This document shows positions 1 to 8,047 of a stretch of 64,000 bases of DNA, piece after piece. A program made the translations under genes and the position numbers. The DNA comes from an uncultured Dehalococcoidia bacterium (lineage in GTDB: Bacteria > Chloroflexota > Dehalococcoidia > Lucifugimonadales > UBA1123). Every line of letters begins with the position of its first letter. Position 1 is the stretch's first letter. Location of the stretch: positions 124,001 through 188,000 of the forward strand of contig CATOSI010000001.1 in assembly GCA_951812505.1 (NCBI GenBank). The letters are read 5' to 3'. The notes beneath the pieces are model-generated. The model was not told the DNA's origin, ran no database searches, and saw nothing but the letters and a program-made list of their open reading frames with translations.

Positions 1-477
1 TAGAGGGAGTGTTATGAAAGGCGCGGCGTCCAGCGGCCAGCATGTAATAGCGGGCATGGTGAACAGATCCACATCATCTCCTGTCAGTACAACCTCTTGG
101 CAGGGTGCGCTTCTGACCAGGTTGGGTTGGGACCTGGCAAGCCCGATCAGGTCACCCACCGCGCGCATCTTGCCTCCCAGTCCGGACGGAGGTCCCTGAG
201 CCATACTCAACAGGCGGCGAACTCTGTCCGTCAATTCCTCGATGTCTTCCACTCCAAGAGCGAGCGCTGTGCGCTTGTGTGATCCAAAGATATTGACCAA
301 AACCGGGGTGGAGTGTCCTGAGACGTTTTCAAACAGCAAGGCCGGGCCGCCGGACTTTACCATCCGGTCCGCAATCTCGGTAATCTCGAGGTGTGGATTG
401 ACCGGTGCGGATATCCGTTTCAACTCCTCTCTTTCTTCCAGAAGGGCTACGAAGTCGCGTAGGTCTTTGAATCTCAT
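1..477 (-). CDS. ubiD: UbiD-family decarboxylase, N-terminal part (runs off the left edge)
   Basis: The first 159 codons are visible, from an ATG at 477 to the window edge with no stop, so the gene continues to the left. The N-terminus (MRFKDLRDFVALLE, then ELKRI) and the GGPALLFENV segment near residue 45 are typical of the UbiD family. UbiD enzymes are cytoplasmic prenylated-FMN-dependent decarboxylases acting on aromatic or unsaturated acids, for example in ubiquinone or menaquinone synthesis. The catalytic Arg/Glu region lies outside the window, so the substrate cannot be judged. It starts 16 bases after the upstream fusion gene and is probably co-transcribed with it. Its ribosome binding site is weak, which fits translational coupling. 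Confidence 0.88.
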   Translation of the reverse strand, partial: MRFKDLRDFVALLEEREELKRISAPVNPHLEITEIADRMVKSGGPALLFENVSGHSTPVLVNIFGSHKRTALALGVEDIEELTDRVRRLLSMAQGPPSGLGGKMRAVGDLIGLARSQPNLVRSAPCQEVVLTGDDVDLFTMPAITCWPLDAAPFITLPL

Positions 478-493
478 TTCGGTTGCACCGTCT

Positions 494-1675
494 TCACTTT
501 TCGTTGGCCAAGTTGGTGAATCGCGAACGATAGGTGTATGGTTGTTCATTCCGGATCTGTGTGGATGAAATGTCATCCCGAAACTCAGACTCCGGTATCT
601 GCGTGAACAGTTGCCCGCATGCGGTTGGCAGTGGGAGGTCATCCAGAGTGTTAAAAACTCCGTCGATCACTCGGCCGGCTATAAGGAATCCGCTGTTGAG
701 GTCCTGCAACTCTGAAAGTGCTGAGTTCATCCTGTTTTCGCTGCCGCCATAGTATTTCGGATCAACCAGGCGAGTCATTGTGTCAAAACCGATCACAAAA
801 GTTGCACCGGGGAATAGGCGGGCTTTTTCGACAAATGTCGGCACGCGTGTTACTGCGATGTCGGATTTGTCGTAAAACTGCTTCAGGCGCCGACTTACTT
901 CGCTAACCGCCAAGTCGGGCTTGTCAACATTGGAAATAGAGAGTTCGAAAATGCCAGGTTTACCGAGGATTCTTGAGGCTACTCTCAGTAGGCGATTATG
1001 TCCCCTGTGAAGTGGGTTGAACGAGCCTGACAATATTACTCCGCTGAAAGCGGCGTCGGCCGAACGCGTACCATCGGCCAGAACTAGGACATGTCCGATG
1101 TGACCGGCAGCCAGAGCCTCCAATGGATCTCCAAACCGACCTCCGGTTGGGATGATTTCTTCGTCAGTCGACAGGCCCGGAGCAACTCTATCGTCCAATC
1201 CGAATGATTCCGCTAGCGCGTTTAATATTATCCTACTAACCACATCGTCTTCATCGTCCCTCGTGCGTAATCCTTTGGTGAGTGTGAGGGTTGCCGTGTT
1301 CCAGCTTGTGGAGTCGTAGGTGGAAACGTGGCACCTGTGTTCGCCTCGCTTTGGTCTGTCGGTTGCGATAGTGGCGGTGCACGACAGACCAACAACCGGC
1401 ATATCCCCTACTCTGAGCCGAATCGCCTTGCGATATGCTGCCCGGGCAAGAGCGCAAGAGGTTGTCTCGGACACGAACTGCCCAGGTTCGGCTCCGATGT
1501 ATTGGATCATGGCCGATGACGCGTATGGAACCTGTATGTCTAGGACGGTTCGCGATGCGCCAGCAACACCCAATATCCAGCCAATTGCGCGAGTACCGGC
1601 GCCAGCTATGGCAAGCGAGGTCATATTCTCGGTTGAATGCAGTGCTGCGACGATCTCTCGAATGTTATTGTCCAT
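494..1675 (-). CDS. CinA-like / nicotinate-nucleotide adenylyltransferase-like fusion protein
   Basis: A 393-residue two-part protein. Residues about 1-170 (SLAIAGAGTRAIGWILGVAG, then TVLDIQVPY) resemble the CinA C-terminal/PncC fold but lack the usual SxGG loop seen in the PncC gene at 33272. Residues about 210-385 form a cytidylyltransferase-like domain with the nucleotide-binding signature GSFNPLHRGH and the late motif ISSTQIR, as in NadD/NMN adenylyltransferases. In bacteria the two activities belong to pyridine-nucleotide salvage: NMN deamidation and adenylyl transfer. A fused salvage or repair enzyme is my inference, because the altered CinA-like active site may be non-catalytic. It sits in a minus-strand run between the HPP gene and ubiD. 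Confidence 0.72.
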   Translation of the reverse strand: MDNNIREIVAALHSTENMTSLAIAGAGTRAIGWILGVAGASRTVLDIQVPYASSAMIQYIGAEPGQFVSETTSCALARAAYRKAIRLRVGDMPVVGLSCTATIATDRPKRGEHRCHVSTYDSTSWNTATLTLTKGLRTRDDEDDVVSRIILNALAESFGLDDRVAPGLSTDEEIIPTGGRFGDPLEALAAGHIGHVLVLADGTRSADAAFSGVILSGSFNPLHRGHNRLLRVASRILGKPGIFELSISNVDKPDLAVSEVSRRLKQFYDKSDIAVTRVPTFVEKARLFPGATFVIGFDTMTRLVDPKYYGGSENRMNSALSELQDLNSGFLIAGRVIDGVFNTLDDLPLPTACGQLFTQIPESEFRDDISSTQIRNEQPYTYRSRFTNLANEK

Positions 1676-1742
1676 CCGTTTCCCTCGCTACTGTCAATAC
1701 TATAATTGCGGCAACCAAAGGACGCAAACGCCGAGCGAGTTC

Positions 1743-2390
1743 TTATAGCAGATTTACCATCTTGGGCCTCAGAACTGCCCGTATTATGGAGAGAGCCAGC
1801 GCGCCTATTAGTACAAATGCAATTGCCGACCACTGCCAGGGGTCAATGACGATCCCGAGGGCGACGCCCGCTGCCGGTGGATGCTCGGTGTTCGTAGCTA
1901 CCATTAGCAAAATGCTAAGCCCAACTGCGAGCGCGGCGGCAACACTGGTTACTAGGTTCATAGTCTCAGCCACGGACTCAAGCGTCGGGGTCTGCATCAT
2001 GGCAAAGAATATGGCGCCTGCCAGGATAGCGACTATCTGCCCTCCGATTACCCTGCGAGGAGTGGATGCGATGCTATCCGGAAACACGAAAATGGTGAAA
2101 GCGGCCGAGGCGACCGAAACGACAATCGCCTCGCTGAACAGCGTACTCTGAACCATGAAAATTACTATCAGGGAAAGGATAGCGAGCGCGCACTGGAACA
2201 GATAGTTCTTCATCCGGGACTTTAGGTTCTTGTCGAAAAAAAACCAGACAGTCTCGCCCGGCCTGAAATGTGGGTGTGGGATATGTGGGTGAGGTATATG
2301 AACGCCGTGCAAGCCCGGTCTGTGAAGATGAGGCATATGGATGTTCGGACGATGGAACAGTCTTGGACGATGTGACGGGCGTTTGGACAT
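1743..2390 (-). CDS. HPP-family membrane protein with a His-rich N-terminus
   Basis: About 215 residues from the ATG at 2390; an in-frame TTG at 2408 would add six. The C-terminal two thirds have four hydrophobic segments and the family signature EHPPAAG near the last two helices, typical of HPP proteins, some of which take part in nitrite transport in plastids and cyanobacteria. The first 45 residues are cytoplasmic, proline-rich and unusually rich in histidine (repeated H-x-P and PHPHIPHPHF), which suggests metal binding. The gene is divergent from trkH. Substrate unknown. The family call is firm and the function is not. Confidence 0.78.
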   Translation of the reverse strand: MSKRPSHRPRLFHRPNIHMPHLHRPGLHGVHIPHPHIPHPHFRPGETVWFFFDKNLKSRMKNYLFQCALAILSLIVIFMVQSTLFSEAIVVSVASAAFTIFVFPDSIASTPRRVIGGQIVAILAGAIFFAMMQTPTLESVAETMNLVTSVAAALAVGLSILLMVATNTEHPPAAGVALGIVIDPWQWSAIAFVLIGALALSIIRAVLRPKMVNLL

Positions 2391-2501
2391 TTCTAAGACC
2401 TGGCGCAAGTTGCGGCTTGTTCAAAGGTTAAACAGACTGGAGGAAGCGTTCAAGGACAATTCAAGCGGTCATATTGACGTCCCTCCGTCTTGCGCTAATC
2501 A

Positions 2502-2531
2502 TTGACAATCCTTAGAGGCGAATCCTAGAAT
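2502..2531 (+). promoter_or_regulatory. Predicted sigma-70-type promoter for the potassium uptake operon
   Basis: TTGACA at 2502-2507 and TAGAAT at 2526-2531 are separated by 18 bases. They lie about 65 bases upstream of the GTG start of trkH, in the divergent gap with the HPP gene. Confidence 0.55.
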
Positions 2532-2595
2532 CGCGTCAGGTTATCATATCTAATCAGTCTGCCCTTCTCTGCATACAGACTCAGGAACCTGCTCA

Positions 2596-4041
2596 GTGCG
2601 CCCTCCCTGGAACCCAAAGCCTGGCGACCAGATGATCAGACAGCCCCGGCAAGTGGAACTGGGACCTGTAACCGTTGCAGTCGAACAGAGGGAGACTAAA
2701 TCCAGAGCATCCACGACTCCACTGACCCTGATATACTCGTTCGCGATACTGGTTCTGGTCTCGACATTGCTTCTGCTGCTGCCTTTCACGCACTACGGCC
2801 AGAATGGTTTCGATCACTTCTTCGTAGCCCTGTTCACAGCGACTTCTGCCGTAACCGTGACCGGACTTGTCATTCAGGACACCGCAACCTACTGGACTAC
2901 CGGTGGGCATCTGATTCTGGCAGGCATCATATTTGTTGGCGGGCTTGGGTTCATGACGCTTGCCACATTCACCATTGTTCTGATAGGCCAACAGGTCACC
3001 CTATCCCAGAGGCTTTTGATTCAAGAGAGTTTCGGTGGAGAACTGATGGGGATGGGGCATGGTGGCCTGGTGCGATTGGCGGTTAGCATCGTAGCGTTTG
3101 CGGTTGTTAGCCAGATTGTTGCTTTCACCGTACTGGCTGTTAAATTCTGGTCGATATACCCTCCCGGTCAGGCGCTATTGCAGGCGCTGTTTCAGGCTGT
3201 GTCTGCATTTAACAACGCAGGATTCGTCATATTCCCCCAGGAAGAAGGGCTTGCCTCATTTCAGACGGACGCCGTGGTCATCGGAATCACTTCCATTATG
3301 ATTTTTCTGGGTGCGATCAGCTACGGTGTCCTGTTCGATGTTGTGAGGCATCGAAGGTTCCGACTGTTTGGACTGACGACGAAGCTGGTCCTCACTCTAA
3401 CCGCCGCCACCATCCTGCTAGGTATCGCGATTTTCATGGCGTTCGAATATCGCAACCCGGAGACGCTGGGGCATCTTCCCGTCAGCCAGAAGATCACGAC
3501 ATCTGTTTTCGAGTCGATCAGCGGACGAACGGCAGGCTTCTCAACTCTTGACTACGCCGAGACAGAGCAGGAAACTAACTTTATGATGACGGGCCTTATG
3601 TTCATTGGAGGCGCATCTGCATCTGTCGCAGGTGGTCTTAAAGTGAACACCCTTGCCGTCGTGCTCGTCGCAGTGTTTTCCACGATTCGAGGTAGAAACA
3701 CCTCCTCTGCCTTCGGTCGAGAGATTCCGGGGAGGCAGGTCAGGAGCGCACTTGTAATCGGAGCGATTGCTACTGCGATTGTTTTTGTGGTCGTCGTTTC
3801 TCTGAGTATCACTGACGGCGCGTTTGACTTCCTGGACCTATTCTTCGAGGGTGTATCCGCATTCGGCACAGTTGGGTTGAGCACGGGTATTACTTCGTCG
3901 CTGTCACAGTGGGGGCAGCTTATTCTGATTGTTGCGATGTTTATTGGGAGAGTGGGTCCGTTTACAATAGGCATCGCGATGGCACAGCAGTCGGAAGTGG
4001 ACAGGTATCGGTTCGTGGAAGAACGCGTTACAATAGGTTGA
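2596..4041 (+). CDS. trkH: TrkH/KtrB-family potassium uptake pore protein
   Basis: A 481-residue integral membrane subunit of a Trk/Ktr potassium transporter. All four pore-loop filter segments are visible: TVTGL near residue 93, NNAGF near 212, GRTAGFST near 310 and FGTVGLSTG near 422, each with the central glycine that lines the K+ filter. I kept the GTG start because an AGGA lies nine bases before it; an ATG 12 codons later has no clear ribosome binding site. The TrkA gene that follows encodes the cytoplasmic NAD(H)/nucleotide-binding gating ring. Length is normal for the family. Confidence 0.93.
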   Translation: MRPPWNPKPGDQMIRQPRQVELGPVTVAVEQRETKSRASTTPLTLIYSFAILVLVSTLLLLLPFTHYGQNGFDHFFVALFTATSAVTVTGLVIQDTATYWTTGGHLILAGIIFVGGLGFMTLATFTIVLIGQQVTLSQRLLIQESFGGELMGMGHGGLVRLAVSIVAFAVVSQIVAFTVLAVKFWSIYPPGQALLQALFQAVSAFNNAGFVIFPQEEGLASFQTDAVVIGITSIMIFLGAISYGVLFDVVRHRRFRLFGLTTKLVLTLTAATILLGIAIFMAFEYRNPETLGHLPVSQKITTSVFESISGRTAGFSTLDYAETEQETNFMMTGLMFIGGASASVAGGLKVNTLAVVLVAVFSTIRGRNTSSAFGREIPGRQVRSALVIGAIATAIVFVVVVSLSITDGAFDFLDLFFEGVSAFGTVGLSTGITSSLSQWGQLILIVAMFIGRVGPFTIGIAMAQQSEVDRYRFVEERVTIG

Positions 4042-4094
4042 TATATTTCCCCATAACGTGGTGAAATGGGCGAATTGAATCAGGGGCTATTGAG

Positions 4095-4805
4095 ATGAAA
4101 AAGCAAATAGCTATTTTGGGTCTTGGAAGATTCGGTTCCAGCGTGGCGCGTTCCCTATATAATCTGGGGCACGATGTTCTTGCAATGGATAAAGACGAAG
4201 CGCGCGTCCAGGGCGTCGTCGGAAAGGCAACTTATCCGCTTACGGGAGATTGCACGAATGATGCCGTGTTGAAGGAGATTGGGATAACTGATTACGATGC
4301 GGTGGTGGTTGCAATAGGATCTGACATCGTGGCAAGCGTGATGACGTCCGTGATACTGAAGACTATGGGAGTAACGTATGTTGTGTCCAGAGCTCACGAT
4401 GAACTTCATGGGAATACCCTGTCTCGCATTGGAGTCGATAAGGTAGTTCACGCCGAAGACGAAACAGGAATTCGGCTGGCGCACAGCATGTTCAATCCTA
4501 ATGTCGAAGAGTACCTGGAGATCACGCCAAATTACGGCATAAGTAAATTGCGGGTGCCGGACAGATTCTTTGGAATGAGTCTCAAGGAACTCGGGTTTTC
4601 TGGCCCCCGAAACAAGTACGGGCTTACGGTTCTTGCCATACGTCGGGGCAGAAACGTTACTTTGAATCCCCATATGGATGACATTGTGAGCGCAGGTGAC
4701 TGGATGATCTTGGCAGGTCAGGATGAAGTGCTAGACTTGGTCGGCGATACTATACAAGGAATGGCGCCGATGGACGCAAGTCTGCAACAAACCAGTTTGG
4801 CATAG
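4095..4805 (+). CDS. trkA: TrkA/KtrA-type potassium channel regulator (RCK_N + RCK_C)
   Basis: A 236-residue cytoplasmic regulator with an N-terminal Rossmann nucleotide-binding fold (LGLGRFGSSVARSL, the GxGxxG loop near residue 8) and a C-terminal TrkA_C domain from about residue 145. Such proteins form octameric rings under the TrkH/KtrB pore and gate it in response to nucleotides. It is the only one of the three RCK-type proteins in this operon with the complete N+C domain pair, so it is the best candidate for the actual gating ring. It lies 53 bases after trkH. Confidence 0.92.
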   Translation: MKKQIAILGLGRFGSSVARSLYNLGHDVLAMDKDEARVQGVVGKATYPLTGDCTNDAVLKEIGITDYDAVVVAIGSDIVASVMTSVILKTMGVTYVVSRAHDELHGNTLSRIGVDKVVHAEDETGIRLAHSMFNPNVEEYLEITPNYGISKLRVPDRFFGMSLKELGFSGPRNKYGLTVLAIRRGRNVTLNPHMDDIVSAGDWMILAGQDEVLDLVGDTIQGMAPMDASLQQTSLA

Positions 4806-4820
4806 TGCAGAGGCCTCGAA

Positions 4821-5345
4821 TTGCTCAATCGGATAAAACAAGCCGCTCGAAGACGAGACCAAGACCGTAACGGAATAAGAATGCCTTCGGTCTTAGTTCC
4901 GGTGACCGGTGCTGTGCACGACGAAGAGGTCGTTAAGCTCGGATGTGAACTCCTCGAATCGAGCCAGAGCAATTTGCACATCCTGTATGTGATTGAGGTA
5001 TCGAGGGAACATCCTCTTGACGCAGCTATGAACTCCGTATATATGTCCGGGGAAAGAGTTCTCAACAAAATGGAGGAGATTGCGAGCGGTTATAAGTGCA
5101 TCCTCAATGCGGAGATTGTTCAGGTGCGAAAGGCCGGAGCGGCAATTGTGCGCGAGGCAGTTTTCAAAGAAGTGGATGCTATTGTCATGGGTTCGTCATA
5201 TCAGGAAACGTATGGCGTTTACACATTGGACGAGCACATTCCCTATGTCCTCAGGCACGCTCCCTGCAGAGTCATATTGTCGCGCGAGCCTCTAACGACT
5301 GAAGTACCCAATCAACGCGTCCCATCCTTTGAGCGAAGCAGATGA
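4821..5345 (+). CDS. Universal stress protein (UspA family)
   Basis: A 174-residue protein with one Usp domain from about residue 24 (PSVLVPVTG at the first strand, VDAIVMGSS before the last helix, APCRVILSREP at the end). The classical ATP-binding pattern Gx2Gx9G(S/T) is not evident after VMGSS, so ATP binding is uncertain. The TTG start has an AGAGG seven bases upstream. The gene overlaps the next RCK gene by four bases (ATGA), which ties it to the potassium operon. Usp proteins or domains are often linked to ion transporters as sensors; that role here is inference. Confidence 0.85.
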   Translation: MLNRIKQAARRRDQDRNGIRMPSVLVPVTGAVHDEEVVKLGCELLESSQSNLHILYVIEVSREHPLDAAMNSVYMSGERVLNKMEEIASGYKCILNAEIVQVRKAGAAIVREAVFKEVDAIVMGSSYQETYGVYTLDEHIPYVLRHAPCRVILSREPLTTEVPNQRVPSFERSR

Positions 5346-5794
5346 CCAGCAACACCCGACTACTTGCGAGACGGGTTGTGATTGGTGGTTGCGGTCGCAC
5401 CGGATCGGTATTGGCTGCCGCACTGTGTGAGTCGGGAAGCCTGGTACACGTACTGGATTTAGTCCCTTCGGCATTCGATCGTCTCTCACCGTCTCTCATC
5501 AGGAGCGGCCGGGCACGGCCTCGTCTCGCAGACATCACATTGGCCTCAAGTCTCAGGGTCTCTCGCGCTCAGGACGCGGATGTATTTATTTCCGTAACTG
5601 GCAGCGATTCGGTAAACGTGACTGCGGCACAGATAGCACACCACATACTCAGAGTTCCTACGGTGATATGCCGGATGGACGATCCGGTTAAACGAGATAT
5701 GTACGAGGCGTTGGAATTAACTGCCGTGAGTCACGCCGACCTTGTCCGGGATATGGTTATTGAACTCGTGAGCGATGGAGGGGAGGGCCGCTAG
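5342..5794 (+). CDS. Single-domain TrkA-N (RCK) protein
   Basis: A 150-residue protein consisting only of a Rossmann RCK_N fold. It has the GGCGRTGSVLAAAL nucleotide-binding loop near residue 15 and an acidic residue at the end of strand 2 (VLDLVP). There is no TrkA_C domain. It overlaps the stress-protein gene by four bases and is followed after eight bases by another single-domain RCK gene, so the two may form a heteromer. Its middle section is less conserved than in the downstream paralogue. Role is probably regulatory in K+ uptake (inference from context). Confidence 0.82.
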   Translation: MTSNTRLLARRVVIGGCGRTGSVLAAALCESGSLVHVLDLVPSAFDRLSPSLIRSGRARPRLADITLASSLRVSRAQDADVFISVTGSDSVNVTAAQIAHHILRVPTVICRMDDPVKRDMYEALELTAVSHADLVRDMVIELVSDGGEGR

Positions 5795-5802
5795 CCCTGC
5801 TT

Positions 5803-6231
5803 ATGTATGTGATAATCGTCGGGGCAGGACGTGTAGGAACCGCGATTGCACGTCGGCTTTTGGAGAATGACCAAGAAATAGCTGTCATAGAACGCGACCA
5901 GGCTAGGTGTTCAGCGCTGGAGGATGAAATTGGAAGCGTGGTCGTGGAGGGCGACGCTACCGAATTCAATGTTCTGAGTAAGGCGGGCGCAGTCCGCGCG
6001 GAGGCACTGATAGCGACAGGCAGAAGAGACCACCAGAATCTAGTCGTCTGCCAGATGGCCAAGCATCTATTCAATGTAAGCACCGTAATGTCTATTGTAA
6101 ATATATCCGAGCACATCGAGCTATTCGACAGGCTTGGAATTGACGTCTCAATTGATGCGTCGTTGATGCTTGTGGACGCTTTCATAGGCAGCATGGAGGG
6201 ACTTCTGACTGAAGAAGCCGGAGGCCCGTAG
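5803..6231 (+). CDS. Single-domain TrkA-N (RCK) protein
   Basis: A 142-residue RCK_N Rossmann domain: IIVGAGRVGTAIARRLLE at the N-terminus, AVIERD at the strand-2 acidic position and VVEGDATE, all standard TrkA_N features. The TrkA_C ligand-binding domain is absent. It is the third RCK protein encoded with one TrkH. Only 11 bases separate it from pheA, so both are probably on the same transcript even though their jobs are unrelated. Confidence 0.87.
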   Translation: MYVIIVGAGRVGTAIARRLLENDQEIAVIERDQARCSALEDEIGSVVVEGDATEFNVLSKAGAVRAEALIATGRRDHQNLVVCQMAKHLFNVSTVMSIVNISEHIELFDRLGIDVSIDASLMLVDAFIGSMEGLLTEEAGGP

Positions 6232-6242
6232 AGAGGGCGGAG

Positions 6243-7070
6243 ATGAAACTAGCGTATCTTGGGCCGGAAGGCACTTACAGCGAGCAAGCTGCTATTGACT
6301 ATGCCGCTAACTCCGAACGAATTCCCTACAGCGGAATACTGGCAGTGGTAAAGGCTGCGGAGTCTGGAGAAGTTCAAGAGGCCATTGTACCCATTGAGAA
6401 TAGCTTGGAAGGCGTGGTCACCCACACTGTTGATCTCTTGATTCACGAATCGCCGCTAAAGATCAGGGGTGAAGTCGTCGTCCCCATCCATCATCAGCTT
6501 CTGATGCCCCCGGGAGTTCGGATGGAGGATGTCCGGGTTGTCTATTCGCATCCTCAGGCAATCGCACAGTGCCGTGGCTTTCTGAGCAGCAATTTGCCAA
6601 GCGCAGAGCATGTCGCATCACTCAGCACCGCCAGTGCTGTGGAGGATATGAAATCCAGCCGATATCCGGCTGCCTCGATTTCCAGCCGTCGGGCCGCGGA
6701 ACTCTTTGATGTTGCGATTGCGGAGTCGGATATAGAAGATATTCACAATAACCTGACCCGATTCGTGGTTCTCGGAGCCGAAGACGAGAGACGTACTGGC
6801 CAGGATAAGACCTCCATCTGCTTTGACTTTTCTCAGGACGCTCCGGGCACTTTGTACAATACTCTTGGAGAACTGGCGCAACGAGAAATCAATATGATCA
6901 AGATAGAGTCGCGTCCTGACAGAAGAAGCTTGGGCAAGTATGTTTTCCTGATAGATATGGATGGGCACCGTGAGGACCCGGTTGTATCGGAGGCGCTGGA
7001 TGCTGTGAAGAAACGCGCCGCTCTCTTCAAAATTTTCGGGTCATATCCGAAGGCGCGGAGCGCAGGATAG
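6243..7070 (+). CDS. pheA: Prephenate dehydratase
   Basis: A 275-residue monofunctional prephenate dehydratase, which converts prephenate to phenylpyruvate in phenylalanine synthesis. The N-terminus LAYLGPEGTYSEQAA, the PIENSLEGVV segment and the NNLTRFVVLG motif near residue 170 (the catalytic Thr-Arg-Phe) mark the dehydratase domain. The C-terminal ACT domain has PGTLYNTLGEL and the ESRP motif that binds phenylalanine for feedback control. Length is normal. It is the last gene of the potassium operon run and is followed by a strong hairpin. Confidence 0.95.
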   Translation: MKLAYLGPEGTYSEQAAIDYAANSERIPYSGILAVVKAAESGEVQEAIVPIENSLEGVVTHTVDLLIHESPLKIRGEVVVPIHHQLLMPPGVRMEDVRVVYSHPQAIAQCRGFLSSNLPSAEHVASLSTASAVEDMKSSRYPAASISSRRAAELFDVAIAESDIEDIHNNLTRFVVLGAEDERRTGQDKTSICFDFSQDAPGTLYNTLGELAQREINMIKIESRPDRRSLGKYVFLIDMDGHREDPVVSEALDAVKKRAALFKIFGSYPKARSAG

Positions 7071-7082
7071 CATTGACAAGAG

Positions 7083-7114
7083 AAAGGGGCGGGAGTCTAG
7101 GCTCCCGCCCCTTT
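7083..7114. terminator. Bidirectional hairpin terminator between convergent genes
   Basis: A perfect 13-bp GC-rich stem (7083-7095 pairing with 7102-7114) closes a 6-base loop. It is placed between the ends of pheA (plus) and the YtxH-like gene (minus). Read on the minus strand it is followed by a pyrimidine-rich stretch, so it can serve both directions. Confidence 0.8.
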
Positions 7115-7136
7115 GAATTACCGGATAAGCTACCGA

Positions 7137-7523
7137 CTACACCTTGTCGGCTTCGCCGTCTTCAGTTACCGTCTGCTGATTGTTGCCGCGATGCCTGACT
7201 GCGTCAACCCTCTGCCGCGCGGTTGCGACCGCTTCGGCGCCTGTTTCGCGGACATTCTCCAGTGTGGCCGACCCTCGCTCTCTCAAGGAGTCAACGGCCG
7301 GGCCGAAGCGCTGGCTTACCTCTCCGGCGCGCTCCATTCCACGGTTCCGCATATCAGCGGCCATCACGTCCGCCTGAGATCGCCACATTTCACCTTTCTG
7401 CAGAAGCTCGGCCCTGGTCTCGGCGCCGGACTTGGGCGCGAGTAGCAATCCGACCAAGCCGCCGATTATCCCGCCTATTAACAACCCGGTTACAAATCCG
7501 CCGCCATTATTTTTGTCGCTCAT
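7137..7523 (-). CDS. YtxH-like small membrane-anchored protein
   Basis: A 128-residue protein with an N-terminal glycine-rich hydrophobic segment (GFVTGLLIGGIIGGLVGLLLAP) followed by KSGAETR, the hallmark of the YtxH/gas-vesicle-like family. A long charged helical tail follows. Such proteins are envelope-associated and often stress-induced, with no known biochemical activity. The ATG has an AGGAGA seven bases upstream. The neighbouring gene at 7558 also encodes a small single-pass membrane protein, and the two probably form a pair. Confidence 0.75.
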   Translation of the reverse strand: MSDKNNGGGFVTGLLIGGIIGGLVGLLLAPKSGAETRAELLQKGEMWRSQADVMAADMRNRGMERAGEVSQRFGPAVDSLRERGSATLENVRETGAEAVATARQRVDAVRHRGNNQQTVTEDGEADKV

Positions 7524-7557
7524 ATCTGGTCTCCTTGCATTGACCCTTTAGTTTCAA

Positions 7558-7866
7558 TCACTCACTGTCGCGCCGCTTGCTGCCACGCAATCCCAGGATG
7601 AATCCGAAGAAACCACCCAGCCCGCGCATCGCCCCAGCATTTGAGGCCGCCGGTTCGACCACCTTCTCGGAAACAGTATTCACCGCTTCCTGGATTGATT
7701 CAGCAGTATCCTTGACGGTATTTAGTAGCTCCCTGATCTTATTGAATATAACCAGAAGCGCTATCAACGCTACAGTCAACAGCAAGAAGAGAACGACATC
7801 CCTGGCCAGTCCAACTACTGTTGCGATGTTGTCAATGAGCCCTGAGTCCCCGCCGAAGAATTCCAA
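7558..7866 (-). CDS. Small membrane protein, DUF948-like
   Basis: A 102-residue protein with one transmembrane helix near residues 24-46 (VVLFLLLTVALIALLVIF). An amphipathic segment of the NTVKDTAESIQEAVNTVSEK type follows, as in DUF948/YtxG-like proteins, then a glycine-rich hydrophobic C-terminus. The start is a TTG with an AGG eight bases upstream; no early ATG exists. It precedes the YtxH-like gene by 34 bases, matching the YtxG-YtxH pairing seen in other bacteria. Function unknown. Confidence 0.62.
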   Translation of the reverse strand: MEFFGGDSGLIDNIATVVGLARDVVLFLLLTVALIALLVIFNKIRELLNTVKDTAESIQEAVNTVSEKVVEPAASNAGAMRGLGGFFGFILGLRGSKRRDSE

Positions 7867-7950
7867 TTTGACTGCCTTAGTCCTAGTTTATGTATGAATC
7901 AATCCTAGCATGGGGGAATATGCGTCGCAATGGAAACATGATTCCCGAAT

Positions 7951-7988
7951 ATAGGAATTCCGCGCTTGACAAAGCGCGGAATTCCTAT
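7951..7988 (-). terminator. Long perfect hairpin, likely terminator of the MfnB-like gene
   Basis: A perfect 17-bp inverted repeat (7951-7967 with 7972-7988) around a 4-base loop, 60 bases beyond the stop of the minus-strand gene at 8048. The downstream base run is only weakly T-rich, so a structural or regulatory role is also possible. The rest of 7867-8047 shows nothing recognisable. Confidence 0.55.
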
Positions 7989-8047
7989 GACGTAGCTATT
8001 TGCGTGTGGACGATAGCGATTCGCGCCGCACTCTGGAGGTCTGGATG

